The translations under genes and the position numbers were made by a program. Of a DNA stretch of 39,045 bases, positions 32,110-39,045 are shown piece after piece; position 1 is the stretch's first letter, and each line of letters starts with the position of its first letter. The notes beneath the pieces are model-generated. The model saw nothing but the letters and a program-made list of their open reading frames with translations. It made no database searches and had not been told where the DNA came from. This stretch comes from UBA1738 sp045591565 (lineage in GTDB: Bacteria; Bacillota; Clostridia; UBA1381). The stretch covers positions 1-39,045 of the forward strand of contig JAZNTB010000019.1 in NCBI GenBank assembly GCA_045591565.1. The letters run 5' to 3'.

Positions 32110-32147
32110 GTATTCGATATATAATTAAAATAGGAGGTTTACTGCAC

Positions 32148-32387
32148 ATGAATACAGTATTTTTGATTTTGCACATTATCGTAACAGTTGCTTTGATAGC
32201 AGTTGTACTATTACAAGAGGGCAAAGACCCGGGAATGAAGGGCATCACCGGTTCAACACCTGACGGAGATTCTTTCTTCAGCAGAAACTCAGGCAGAACA
32301 AAGGCTTCTTTCTTCTCAAAGATGACCACAGTTTTAGCTGTTCTCTTCCTTATCACAACTGTTGTTCTTTGCATCTTAAATGCATAA
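32148..32387 (+). CDS. secG: Preprotein translocase subunit SecG
   Basis: 79 aa with two membrane helices (about 2-22 and 56-77) joined by a short loop with the family motif LLQEGKDPGMKGITGS and SFFSRNSGRTK. SecG assists SecYE and SecA in protein export. The ATG follows AGGAGGTTTACTGCAC. It stands alone between its own promoter and a terminator; in many Firmicutes rnr and smpB follow, but they are not here. The nearby secreted proteins are plausible Sec substrates. Confidence 0.95.
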   Translation: MNTVFLILHIIVTVALIAVVLLQEGKDPGMKGITGSTPDGDSFFSRNSGRTKASFFSKMTTVLAVLFLITTVVLCILNA

Positions 32388-32401
32388 ACCTACAAAAAAA
32401 C

Positions 32402-32433
32402 AATCCCTGTTTCCAAGAGGAAACAGGGATTTT
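32402..32433. terminator. Two-way terminator between secG and the heparinase-like gene
   Basis: A perfect 13-bp stem (32402-32414 with 32419-32431) has a four-base loop. A T run follows on the plus strand and a seven-T run (complement of 32394-32400) follows on the minus strand. Confidence 0.9.
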
Positions 32434-32441
32434 TAAATTCC

Positions 32442-34004
32442 TTAATTCTTTTTTAGAGCTATGCGGATTTTGCCTCTGTTCTTTTCGTCCTTTATATGGA
32501 ATATAAGCCTGTAAACATAATCATATGCCTTTGACTTAACCAGCTCGGCACGCAGCGCAAGACTTCCGTCCCATACTATTGAACCGCCCCCAATTAATAT
32601 GCGGTCATCTGAAAGGATAGGCTTATCCTTCATTATCATCACAAGACGCAAATCTTCATTTTTTTCAAGGTCATATTCGTCGGTTATGATAATATACTTT
32701 TCTTCCGCTTCGACTGTTCGCTTCCAGCTTATTATCCCTGCCTCTTTAGGATAGGTCCGCGAAAGCTCTACCGAGATTCCGTTTTCAAGCTCCTTGACCT
32801 CTGCGTTTTTTGTGTTTGAAAACTGTACAAATCCATTCACAACAGGCAGATTATGGGATTTTTCCAAATCAACAACATACGGCTCATTTTCAAGATACGC
32901 CATAAAGTTTCCGGCAGCTGAAGCTCCGCCCTTTACTGCAACAGAGAAATCTTTCGTCTTCTTCACAAACAGCTCCATACTGTCTATATATCCGCACTCC
33001 GAGCCATCAAAATTATCGCCGTATGAAGTTATTTCGGATGCATATTTTAAAGAGTACAGCTTATGGAACAGATTTGTGCTTTCCGGCAGCGTTTTCTCCT
33101 CAATTTTCAAAAACTCACTTGCACCGAAATCCATCAGTTTTTTATAGTCCATGCGCTTCCCAAAAAGGTACACTCTTGCCCCATCCGATTCCTGCGAGCG
33201 CTCAGAAAAGCCGTCGCTGCCAAGATGGGTTTTATATATACTCTCCGCCGCAAACATCACCCTCTTGTCGCTGAAAACCGTGAATTTCTGGTCTGTCACA
33301 TTATACAGAATTTCAAGAATATCAAAAATATACGCCGTCCATCTATAGAGACTTTGTTCATTCTTTGCCTTAGCACCATTCTGGCTGTAATCGCCAAGAA
33401 AAACCTCAAGAGCGGCAAGCGTTTTATCTACCGCCATTCTGCGCTTTTCCTCATCAGGCTCTGCGAACATATATGCCAGGAGTGTATGAGCAATATTCTC
33501 AGGAGAAAGCTGCCTCGCATCGGCAAATGGTATAAGAACTCTTTTTCTTATCTCATAAAGCGTTCTTTTTTTCACCTCAAGCGGCAGCTCCTTGCGGAAA
33601 AGGTGCACACTAAGCGCCAGAAGCGATGCCGTTCTCGCAGAATTAATATCAAATCTCGGATTTTCTATATCACGAAGCGTTGCAGTATTATCAGGTAACT
33701 GCCAAGTGCTTTCCTCGCAAATACACCATATACCGTTTTGAATATCTGCGAAAAACCTTCCCTTTCTCTCTGCATATTCCGCCAGCACAAGTGAGCAAAG
33801 TGCAATTCTCCTTTTTCTGTAAAGCTCTGTAAATGCACCATGCTGAGCATCAGTGTACATTGCTGCAGTCAATACACCCCAATCGTTATTTAAGTATTTG
33901 CTTCCATCTGCTAAAGCAGACTTATATAAATTCTCCGGTACCTCCTTAAAATCAAACAGGTCCAGATCGTTTCTTTGCCAAAGCTCGTAATCACTAAACA
34001 GCAA
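32442..34004 (-). CDS. Heparinase II/III-like protein without signal peptide
   Basis: 520 aa, probably an alpha/alpha toroid followed by a beta-sandwich (about 325-520), as in heparinase II/III-type polysaccharide lyases. DIQNGIWCICEESTWQLPDN near residue 85 is very like the GIW.ICEES.W.LP motif of that group. The beta part has FMAYLENEPYVVDLEKSHN near 385 and GFVQFSN. There is no signal peptide or membrane segment, so if it is a lyase it would act on imported oligosaccharides. I could not identify the catalytic Tyr/His pair with certainty, so a non-lyase member is possible. The start is TTG at 34004 with GGGAGGTG five bases upstream. It has its own promoter and terminator and lies beside two secreted proteins with possible carbohydrate-binding modules. 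Confidence 0.72.
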   Translation of the reverse strand: MLFSDYELWQRNDLDLFDFKEVPENLYKSALADGSKYLNNDWGVLTAAMYTDAQHGAFTELYRKRRIALCSLVLAEYAERKGRFFADIQNGIWCICEESTWQLPDNTATLRDIENPRFDINSARTASLLALSVHLFRKELPLEVKKRTLYEIRKRVLIPFADARQLSPENIAHTLLAYMFAEPDEEKRRMAVDKTLAALEVFLGDYSQNGAKAKNEQSLYRWTAYIFDILEILYNVTDQKFTVFSDKRVMFAAESIYKTHLGSDGFSERSQESDGARVYLFGKRMDYKKLMDFGASEFLKIEEKTLPESTNLFHKLYSLKYASEITSYGDNFDGSECGYIDSMELFVKKTKDFSVAVKGGASAAGNFMAYLENEPYVVDLEKSHNLPVVNGFVQFSNTKNAEVKELENGISVELSRTYPKEAGIISWKRTVEAEEKYIIITDEYDLEKNEDLRLVMIMKDKPILSDDRILIGGGSIVWDGSLALRAELVKSKAYDYVYRLIFHIKDEKNRGKIRIALKKN

Positions 34005-34034
34005 TACTACACCTCCCTAATAGCTTATTTAATT

Positions 34035-34063
34035 ATTATATCAAATCTGTTTCTTTTTTTCAA
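34035..34063 (-). promoter_or_regulatory. Sigma-A promoter of the heparinase-like gene
   Basis: Minus-strand TTGAAA and a consensus TATAAT have a 17-base spacer, about 25 bases before the ribosome binding site of the TTG start. Confidence 0.8.
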
Positions 34064-34069
34064 GTACTA

Positions 34070-34112
34070 AAAAAAAACTGCAGTTGGGGCGCTACTCCCC
34101 AACTGCAGTTTT
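34070..34112 (-). terminator. Strong terminator of the 830-aa secreted protein gene
   Basis: A perfect 16-bp stem (34074-34089 with 34097-34112) has a 7-base loop, followed on the minus strand by eight T residues. It lies 8 bases after the stop. Confidence 0.95.
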
Positions 34113-34119
34113 AAATCAT

Positions 34120-36612
34120 TTATGGAATTACATAAGATTCAATAACAGGGTCAATATCGGTCAGGTTATTCCAGATAAACAGCGTCACGCCCTTGATTTC
34201 GTAAAACGCACTAAGGTCAACCGTTGCCGTGCCATTTGCCTCCACCGTTACATCTATAGGAATTGCTTTAATAGTCCTGCCGTTAGAATTGAATGTCGCT
34301 GCCACAACCACACATTCAAGGTCTTTATCCGAAGAAATTACTACCTTCTTTGTCAGATAGTTTACTGATTGAATTCGCACATCACTTACATAAGCTACAG
34401 ATATTATTTTATCCGCATACCCTGCTGTGCATCGATATGTGTTTTCAGAAATTTGTTCAACATTCTCACCTGTAACACTTATCGTCTTACTCTCATCGGG
34501 ATTTATAACAGTAAAGGATATGACGGCTCCTTTTTCTGCATAAACCACATTATTAACAGGGTCTAAAATTACCTTTTTGTTGTTCTGTGTATCTATTCCG
34601 CAGGTAATTTCTATGTCGGCTGCGGTATCAAAGCTCAACTTTGCCACACTTGTCACATTGTAAAGCTCTACATCATCCAGATAGTATGTCCCTCCTGAAT
34701 ACACTCCGTCAACTGCTTTCGGAAAAAAACGAATATCCGTGCCGTCAGCAGATGGAATAAATTCTGTATAATACTGATTAAATGTTCCGTCTTCTGAAAG
34801 CGGCTGATAGTTCGAAAAATCCCCGCCTGTTTTAGTTCCGGTATACATTTCAGCCGCATTCATACCATCGCCCTTCCTGGCCTTATAGGAAAAGAAGTAT
34901 CTTTCTCCCGCAGTTACATTGTACGGATATATAACAAGCGGTGTTACGCCGTCCTCTAATTCATTCTCTGCTGTAAACTTCAAAGCCCCATCTTCAACGG
35001 ACACATAATGTCCCGACTCTGCTCCAAATCCGGCATAGAATTCCCCAACCGTACCATCTGAAAAGTCTCCGTTTTCAATAAGATTTACAAGTGAAACCTC
35101 TTCTGCCGTTATATTTACACTATTTTCCGGCATATCGATCAAGAAAACGCCCCTTTCATCAGCCACCAACTGCTCACCGTTCATATAGACAATATATCCC
35201 TCCGGTGCGGTAATCCGTACGCAATCGCCTGCATTTGCCATCTTTTTGTTGTCAATTACAGCATAACTGGCGGGGTCTATCGTAACATCATCGGACGCCG
35301 TTATTGAATATGCATTTGTAACATCATATATGCGAATATCATCTGCATAAAACGGCTTTGAACCTTTTCTTATCCATAGCCATAGATTCAAATCACTATC
35401 CCCGTCGTCCGATACGGTTGTGCTTAAATAGCTCCACTGAGTTCCTGAGGCATATACCTTATTTGACACAGTTACATAATTGCCGGTACTAACTTGTGTC
35501 TGATAGTCAAACCAACCAAATTGATCGGTAAAGAATATATCCGTATATTCCTGTGCCCCGTTTAAAACCCTTGCATTAATAGTCCACCTTTTACCTATGG
35601 TTGAAATATCCTTAAACATTATAGCAGTTCCGGCAGCGGTAGAGTCGGCTCTCGATACATAAAGAACATCATTACTTTCGTCAAACGGATCGGTTACAAT
35701 CGAGCCCATTCCATACCAACTTTGAAATGTAATAGCTGATGGTATTCCGTTTTCCATATCTCCGCCTTCAACAACATTTACAAGGCTTGTTATATGCGAG
35801 CGTTTCTCTGTTGTATACTCGATGGTTGCACCGGCAGAAGGCATCACAAATGTAAATGTGTTTTTGTCAACAGCTGTTGCTACAACACCGTTTACAGTAA
35901 CGGTTTTAACACTGTATCCCATAGGGGCATCTATGGTAAATTTAACGGTATCTCCCGCATTTGCCATATTCTTTCCGCCAACTACTGTGTAGCTATCAGC
36001 ATCTATCGTAACGCCCTCGGTAACCCCTATTTCATATGCGTTTGTCATATCATAAATGGTGAGGTTGTCCACAAAAAATGGAATCTTGCCCTTTGCAAAA
36101 AACCACACTTTATTATTATCATCACCGTCATCCTCAAGGGTTGCAGCAAGGCTCTTCCATTGGGTATTATTAGCACTCACCTTAGTTGATACTGCCGCGA
36201 ACAAGCCTGTATCCTGCCACTTCTGATAGTCATACCATCCTCCGTCATCCGAGAAATTTACATTGGCCTTTGAGTCGGATACAAGAAGTACATCCGCCTC
36301 AATATACCATTTCTTTCCCGAAGTCGAAATTCTGTCAACCAAAAAACCCGTCCCCTCAGTTGTAGATGAGTCATACACCTTGAGTACACTGTTTGACGCA
36401 TCAAAAGGGTCCTGTGCAATTTCAAGCTTTCCGTACCAATCATTAGTTTTATTTATGTATACAACATTTGACGGTATTCCGCTTTCAAAATCTCCTCCGT
36501 CAATAATATTTACAAGGCTTGTTTTGTTATTTTCAGCATATGCGACTGTATGAAATACCAAGGTAATGGTCGATATCATTATCAACAATATGAATGCTAA
36601 AATCTTTTTCAT
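34120..36612 (-). CDS. Secreted modular protein with repeated sandwich-like modules
   Basis: 830 aa with a signal peptide (about 1-26, ending in HTVAYA). Two repeats follow (about 31-268 and 275-505), each made of a beta-rich carbohydrate-binding-like domain (SLVN..GGDFE.GIP, SWYG, DPFD.SN.VL, WFDYQ, DDGD, PFYVDNL.IYDVTNAY) and a short Ig-like piece ending in MP.....I. A third, divergent module (about 507-670) keeps SLVNLIENGDFSDG and YYLDDVELYNVT. The C-terminal end (about 690-830) has CVVVAATFNSNG, GTATVDLSAF and LFIWNNLTDIDPVIESY, a pattern seen at the ends of many clostridial secreted proteins. No SLH, LPXTG or catalytic motif is seen. Binding to a carbohydrate or surface is inferred. It is a paralogue of the next gene, with its own promoter and terminator. 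Confidence 0.85.
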   Translation of the reverse strand: MKKILAFILLIMISTITLVFHTVAYAENNKTSLVNIIDGGDFESGIPSNVVYINKTNDWYGKLEIAQDPFDASNSVLKVYDSSTTEGTGFLVDRISTSGKKWYIEADVLLVSDSKANVNFSDDGGWYDYQKWQDTGLFAAVSTKVSANNTQWKSLAATLEDDGDDNNKVWFFAKGKIPFFVDNLTIYDMTNAYEIGVTEGVTIDADSYTVVGGKNMANAGDTVKFTIDAPMGYSVKTVTVNGVVATAVDKNTFTFVMPSAGATIEYTTEKRSHITSLVNVVEGGDMENGIPSAITFQSWYGMGSIVTDPFDESNDVLYVSRADSTAAGTAIMFKDISTIGKRWTINARVLNGAQEYTDIFFTDQFGWFDYQTQVSTGNYVTVSNKVYASGTQWSYLSTTVSDDGDSDLNLWLWIRKGSKPFYADDIRIYDVTNAYSITASDDVTIDPASYAVIDNKKMANAGDCVRITAPEGYIVYMNGEQLVADERGVFLIDMPENSVNITAEEVSLVNLIENGDFSDGTVGEFYAGFGAESGHYVSVEDGALKFTAENELEDGVTPLVIYPYNVTAGERYFFSYKARKGDGMNAAEMYTGTKTGGDFSNYQPLSEDGTFNQYYTEFIPSADGTDIRFFPKAVDGVYSGGTYYLDDVELYNVTSVAKLSFDTAADIEITCGIDTQNNKKVILDPVNNVVYAEKGAVISFTVINPDESKTISVTGENVEQISENTYRCTAGYADKIISVAYVSDVRIQSVNYLTKKVVISSDKDLECVVVAATFNSNGRTIKAIPIDVTVEANGTATVDLSAFYEIKGVTLFIWNNLTDIDPVIESYVIP

Positions 36613-36660
36613 TAAGTATTTCTCTCTTTCTCGTTGTATAAACCTTAAAAGTACCTTTTT

Positions 36661-36689
36661 ATTATACCATACATCCGCACCTTATTCAA
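36661..36689 (-). promoter_or_regulatory. Sigma-A promoter of the 830-aa secreted protein gene
   Basis: Minus-strand TTGAAT and a consensus TATAAT have a 17-base spacer, directly after the terminator of the upstream paralogue. The leader is about 40 bases and A+G rich before the ATG. Confidence 0.75.
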
Positions 36690-36698
36690 TACAAATAT

Positions 36699-36739
36699 AA
36701 AAAAATGCAGTTCGGGCAAGATTGCCCGAACCGCACTTT
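36699..36739 (-). terminator. Terminator of the partial secreted-protein gene
   Basis: A stem of about 17 bp with two wobble pairs (36702-36718 with 36723-36739) and a four-base loop is followed on the minus strand by a T run. It lies 13 bases after the stop. Confidence 0.9.
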
Positions 36740-36752
36740 AAACTTATTTAAA

Positions 36753-39045
36753 TTACTGCTGTGCAGGAATTGTATAAGCTTCAATAATCGGCTCAATATC
36801 TTCTAAGTTATTCCAAACAAAGAGTTTTACACCCTCGATTGAAGAACCAAAGTCAGAAAGGTCGATTGTAGCTGTACCGCCTGCTGTAATTGTTACAGGT
36901 GTAGAAACAGCCTTTATAAGATTGTTATTACCATCGAAGGTAGCAGCAACAACTACGCAAGAAAGAGCTCCTTCTGAATAAAGAGTTGCAGTATTGTTTG
37001 CATAGTCTTGTCCTTCAAATCTTACATTGTTAACATGACCTGCTTTAATTATCGCATCCCTGTTGCCTACTTCGTAGTAGTATGTGTATCCGGAACCGTC
37101 AGGGTCAATATTTCCAGTTGCGCCTTCAACAAATACCGACATACCACTTTCAGGGTCAGCAACTGTGAATACAATGATTGCGCCCTCTTCAGCATAAACC
37201 TTGTTGTTTATAGGATCGATTACATACTTGCCTTCGCCTTCTTCATATGTTATTTTAGCTTCTCCTAAAATATCAAGGTCAACTGTGATAGCATCTGTAA
37301 CATTGTAAAGCTCTACATCGTCTAAGTAGTATGTTCCGTGAGGATATACACCATTAATCGCCTGTAGGAAGAATGAAAGTTCATTAGAGTCAGTTGCACT
37401 TGTGAATTCTGTGCTAAACTGTGTGAAATCATCCGCATTGATTGGATTTTCATTTTCGTCCTTACTAAACATATTGTTGCCACCTGCTCTTACGAACATT
37501 TCAATTCCATCCGTTTCACCCTTCTTTGCCTTGTATGTGAAGTAATACTTTTCACCGCCGAGCAAGAGGTATGGGTACATTGTTTCAGCACTACCCCATG
37601 TTTCAGGTATCGGATTTTCAGCTGTGAACTTAAGTGCTCCATCCTCAACAGTTACTATGTGTCCTAACCGATCTGCATAAGGAGCATAGAACTTACCAAC
37701 TGTACCATCTTCAAAGTCACCGTCTTCAATAAGGTTTACAAGTGACTCCTCATCTGTTGAAATTCTTGCAGAACCTGCCGGCATCTCGAATAGGTATGAG
37801 CCGTCTTCCTCCGGAGCTAAAACCTCACCGTTCATCATTACAACACTTCCCGCAGGAGCTGTAACTCTTACAATATCGCCTGCATTAGTCATCATCTGAC
37901 CGTTAACTGTAACATAGCATGCAGGATCAACCACAAAGCCATTAAGGGCTGTAATTGGATATGCATTTGTTACATCATAAATGTTAAGGTTGTCTACATA
38001 GAATGGAATCTTGCCCTTTGTCATAATCCAAGGAAGTACTGCCCAGTCTCCGTCATCCTCTATGGTTGCACGAAGCTTTGACCATGCTCCATATGTTGCT
38101 TTTACTCTGCTTGATACTTGAACATATCCGCCACCGTTTTGCGCTGTCTGGTTGTCAAACCAACCTTCCATATCAGTGAAGTATATGTCTGCAGAATCTG
38201 AAGCAGGCATAACATCTGCATCAATGTACCACTTCTTGTCTGTAGTACTGATTCCGCTTATTGTAACAGCTGTAAAGTCTCCTGCTGAGCCTGAAATGCT
38301 GAGTACATTGTTTGTTTCATCAAGCGGATCTGCTACAATTCCGAAGCTACCAAGCCATGCATCTCTTTCATTACCATATATAATGTTTGATGGCATGCTA
38401 CCCTCAAAGTCTCCGCCTGAAATGATGCTTGTAATGCTTGTTTTGTAAGTATCAGCTGAGCCTGGAAGTTCGATTACAGCTTCTTCTGCCGGCATCTCGA
38501 ATAGGTATGAGCCGTCTTCCTCCGGAGCTAAAACCTCACCGTTCATTACAACATCCATTCCCTCAGGTGCTGTAATTCTTACAATGTCGCCTGCATTAGT
38601 CATCATCTGACCGCTAACTGCAAGATAGCTTGCAGGATCTACTGTAACACCGCTAGGCGCTGTAATTGTATATGCATTTGTTACATCATAAATGTTAAGG
38701 TTGTCTACATAGAATGGAACCTTGCCCCTTGTCATAATCCAAGGAAGTACTGCCCAGTCTCCGTCCTCCTCTAAGGTTGTGCGAAGCTTTGACCATGCTC
38801 CTGATGCTGCAGTTACTCTGGTTGGTGCTGCAACATATCCGCCACCGTTTTGCTGTATCTGATAGTCAAACCAACCTTCCATGTCAGTGAAGTATATGTC
38901 TGCCTCACCTGAATCAGGCATAACATCTGCATCAATGTACCACTTCTTGTCTGTGGTATTAATTCCGCTTATTGTAACAGCTGTAAAGTCGCCGCCTCCA
39001 GCTGTCAGGCTAAGTACCTTGTTTGTTCCACCAAGCGGATCTGCT
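36753..39045 (-). CDS. Secreted modular repeat protein, 5' end beyond the right edge
   Basis: The frame is open from the right edge (ADPLGGTNKVLSLTAGGGDF are the first complete codons) for about 763 residues; an internal Met at 38921 is not the start. Content in order: the rest of one repeat, one full repeat (TSITSIISGGDFEGSMPSNI to ARISTDE), a third-type module (SLVNLIEDGDFEDG to YYLDDVELYNVTDA) and the C-terminal part with CVVVAATFDGNN and LFVWNNLEDIEPIIEAYTIP. It matches the 830-aa neighbour along the entire visible length, so the two arose by tandem duplication. The repeats are far more alike within this gene than between genes. A signal peptide is expected outside the window. No catalytic motif is visible. 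Confidence 0.85.
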   Translation of the reverse strand, partial: ADPLGGTNKVLSLTAGGGDFTAVTISGINTTDKKWYIDADVMPDSGEADIYFTDMEGWFDYQIQQNGGGYVAAPTRVTAASGAWSKLRTTLEEDGDWAVLPWIMTRGKVPFYVDNLNIYDVTNAYTITAPSGVTVDPASYLAVSGQMMTNAGDIVRITAPEGMDVVMNGEVLAPEEDGSYLFEMPAEEAVIELPGSADTYKTSITSIISGGDFEGSMPSNIIYGNERDAWLGSFGIVADPLDETNNVLSISGSAGDFTAVTISGISTTDKKWYIDADVMPASDSADIYFTDMEGWFDNQTAQNGGGYVQVSSRVKATYGAWSKLRATIEDDGDWAVLPWIMTKGKIPFYVDNLNIYDVTNAYPITALNGFVVDPACYVTVNGQMMTNAGDIVRVTAPAGSVVMMNGEVLAPEEDGSYLFEMPAGSARISTDEESLVNLIEDGDFEDGTVGKFYAPYADRLGHIVTVEDGALKFTAENPIPETWGSAETMYPYLLLGGEKYYFTYKAKKGETDGIEMFVRAGGNNMFSKDENENPINADDFTQFSTEFTSATDSNELSFFLQAINGVYPHGTYYLDDVELYNVTDAITVDLDILGEAKITYEEGEGKYVIDPINNKVYAEEGAIIVFTVADPESGMSVFVEGATGNIDPDGSGYTYYYEVGNRDAIIKAGHVNNVRFEGQDYANNTATLYSEGALSCVVVAATFDGNNNLIKAVSTPVTITAGGTATIDLSDFGSSIEGVKLFVWNNLEDIEPIIEAYTIPAQQ
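37776..39045 (-). repeat. 711-bp tandem direct repeat within the secreted-protein gene
   Basis: The sequence from 37776 recurs from 38487, an offset of exactly 711 bases (237 codons), and stays closely alike up to the window edge. Identical stretches of 50 bases or more are common, for example around 37960-38030 and 38670-38740. The differences are few and mostly single bases. The second copy runs out of the window, so the copy number is unknown. Confidence 0.9.

Noticed and set aside
38152..38448. Plus-strand 98-aa frame inside the repeat region
   Set aside because: It is the reverse complement of the secreted repeat protein, occurs with the repeat and has no ribosome binding site.
37776..39045. 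CRISPR or transposon origin of the 711-bp repeat
   Set aside because: The repeats are in frame, adjoining and protein-coding, without spacers, terminal inverted repeats or a transposase.

Overview
The window looks like a chromosomal segment of a low-to-middle GC Gram-positive anaerobe of the class Clostridia (Bacillota). Supporting signs are the hprK, murB, rapZ, whiA, dnaE and pfkA neighbourhood, a cysteine-containing L28, murA, SecG, a TRAP (MtrB) homologue, a stalk-domain (copper amine oxidase N-terminal-like) secreted protein, many near-consensus sigma-A promoters with 17-bp spacers, and strong AGGAGG-type ribosome binding sites. I cannot place it to genus. No rRNA, tRNA, CRISPR array, transposase or prophage gene was seen. 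No gene-free stretch exceeds about 200 bases, and the larger gaps hold the promoters, terminators and hairpins listed.

Layout. Bases 1-57 are the last codons of an unknown plus-strand gene. Bases 95-13478 are all on the minus strand. Read in transcription order they are hprK, murB, rapZ, whiA, dnaE, then (from its own promoter) mtrB, a 58-aa DUF2007-like protein and pfkA, then after a hairpin a ROK glucokinase, a 2-hydroxyacid dehydrogenase, and a membrane glycosylation pair (GtrB-like GT2 plus GT39-like transferase). This joins carbon-flux control (HprK, PfkA, glucokinase), wall synthesis (MurB, RapZ), division/regulation (WhiA) and replication (DnaE). YvcK, which usually lies between rapZ and whiA, is absent.

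Bases 13697-20856 are on the plus strand: rpmB, then murA, a YycJ-type metallo-hydrolase and rlmH, a SERCA-type calcium ATPase, and a MATE exporter. A PflA-like radical SAM gene converges on the MATE gene with a 16-bp coding overlap. A divergent promoter pair then drives a YnbB-type PLP enzyme translationally coupled to a His-rich ArsP_2-type transporter. This transporter converges on a membrane-anchored HtrA homologue whose catalytic His and Ser are both missing. Next come an RNase M5-like Toprim protein, an ABC half-transporter and a Cof-type HAD phosphatase.

Bases 28541-31958 (minus) hold trmB and upp, then a three-gene coupled set: a secreted stalk-domain/C39-like protein, a HAD-IB phosphatase and a Nudix hydrolase. 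secG (plus) follows alone. Bases 32442-39045 (minus) hold a cytoplasmic heparinase II/III-like protein and two large paralogous modular secreted proteins. The second runs off the right edge and contains near-identical 711-bp tandem repeats. The least explained parts are the secreted paralog pair, the apparently dead HtrA, and the TRAP homologue with an altered RNA-binding residue.
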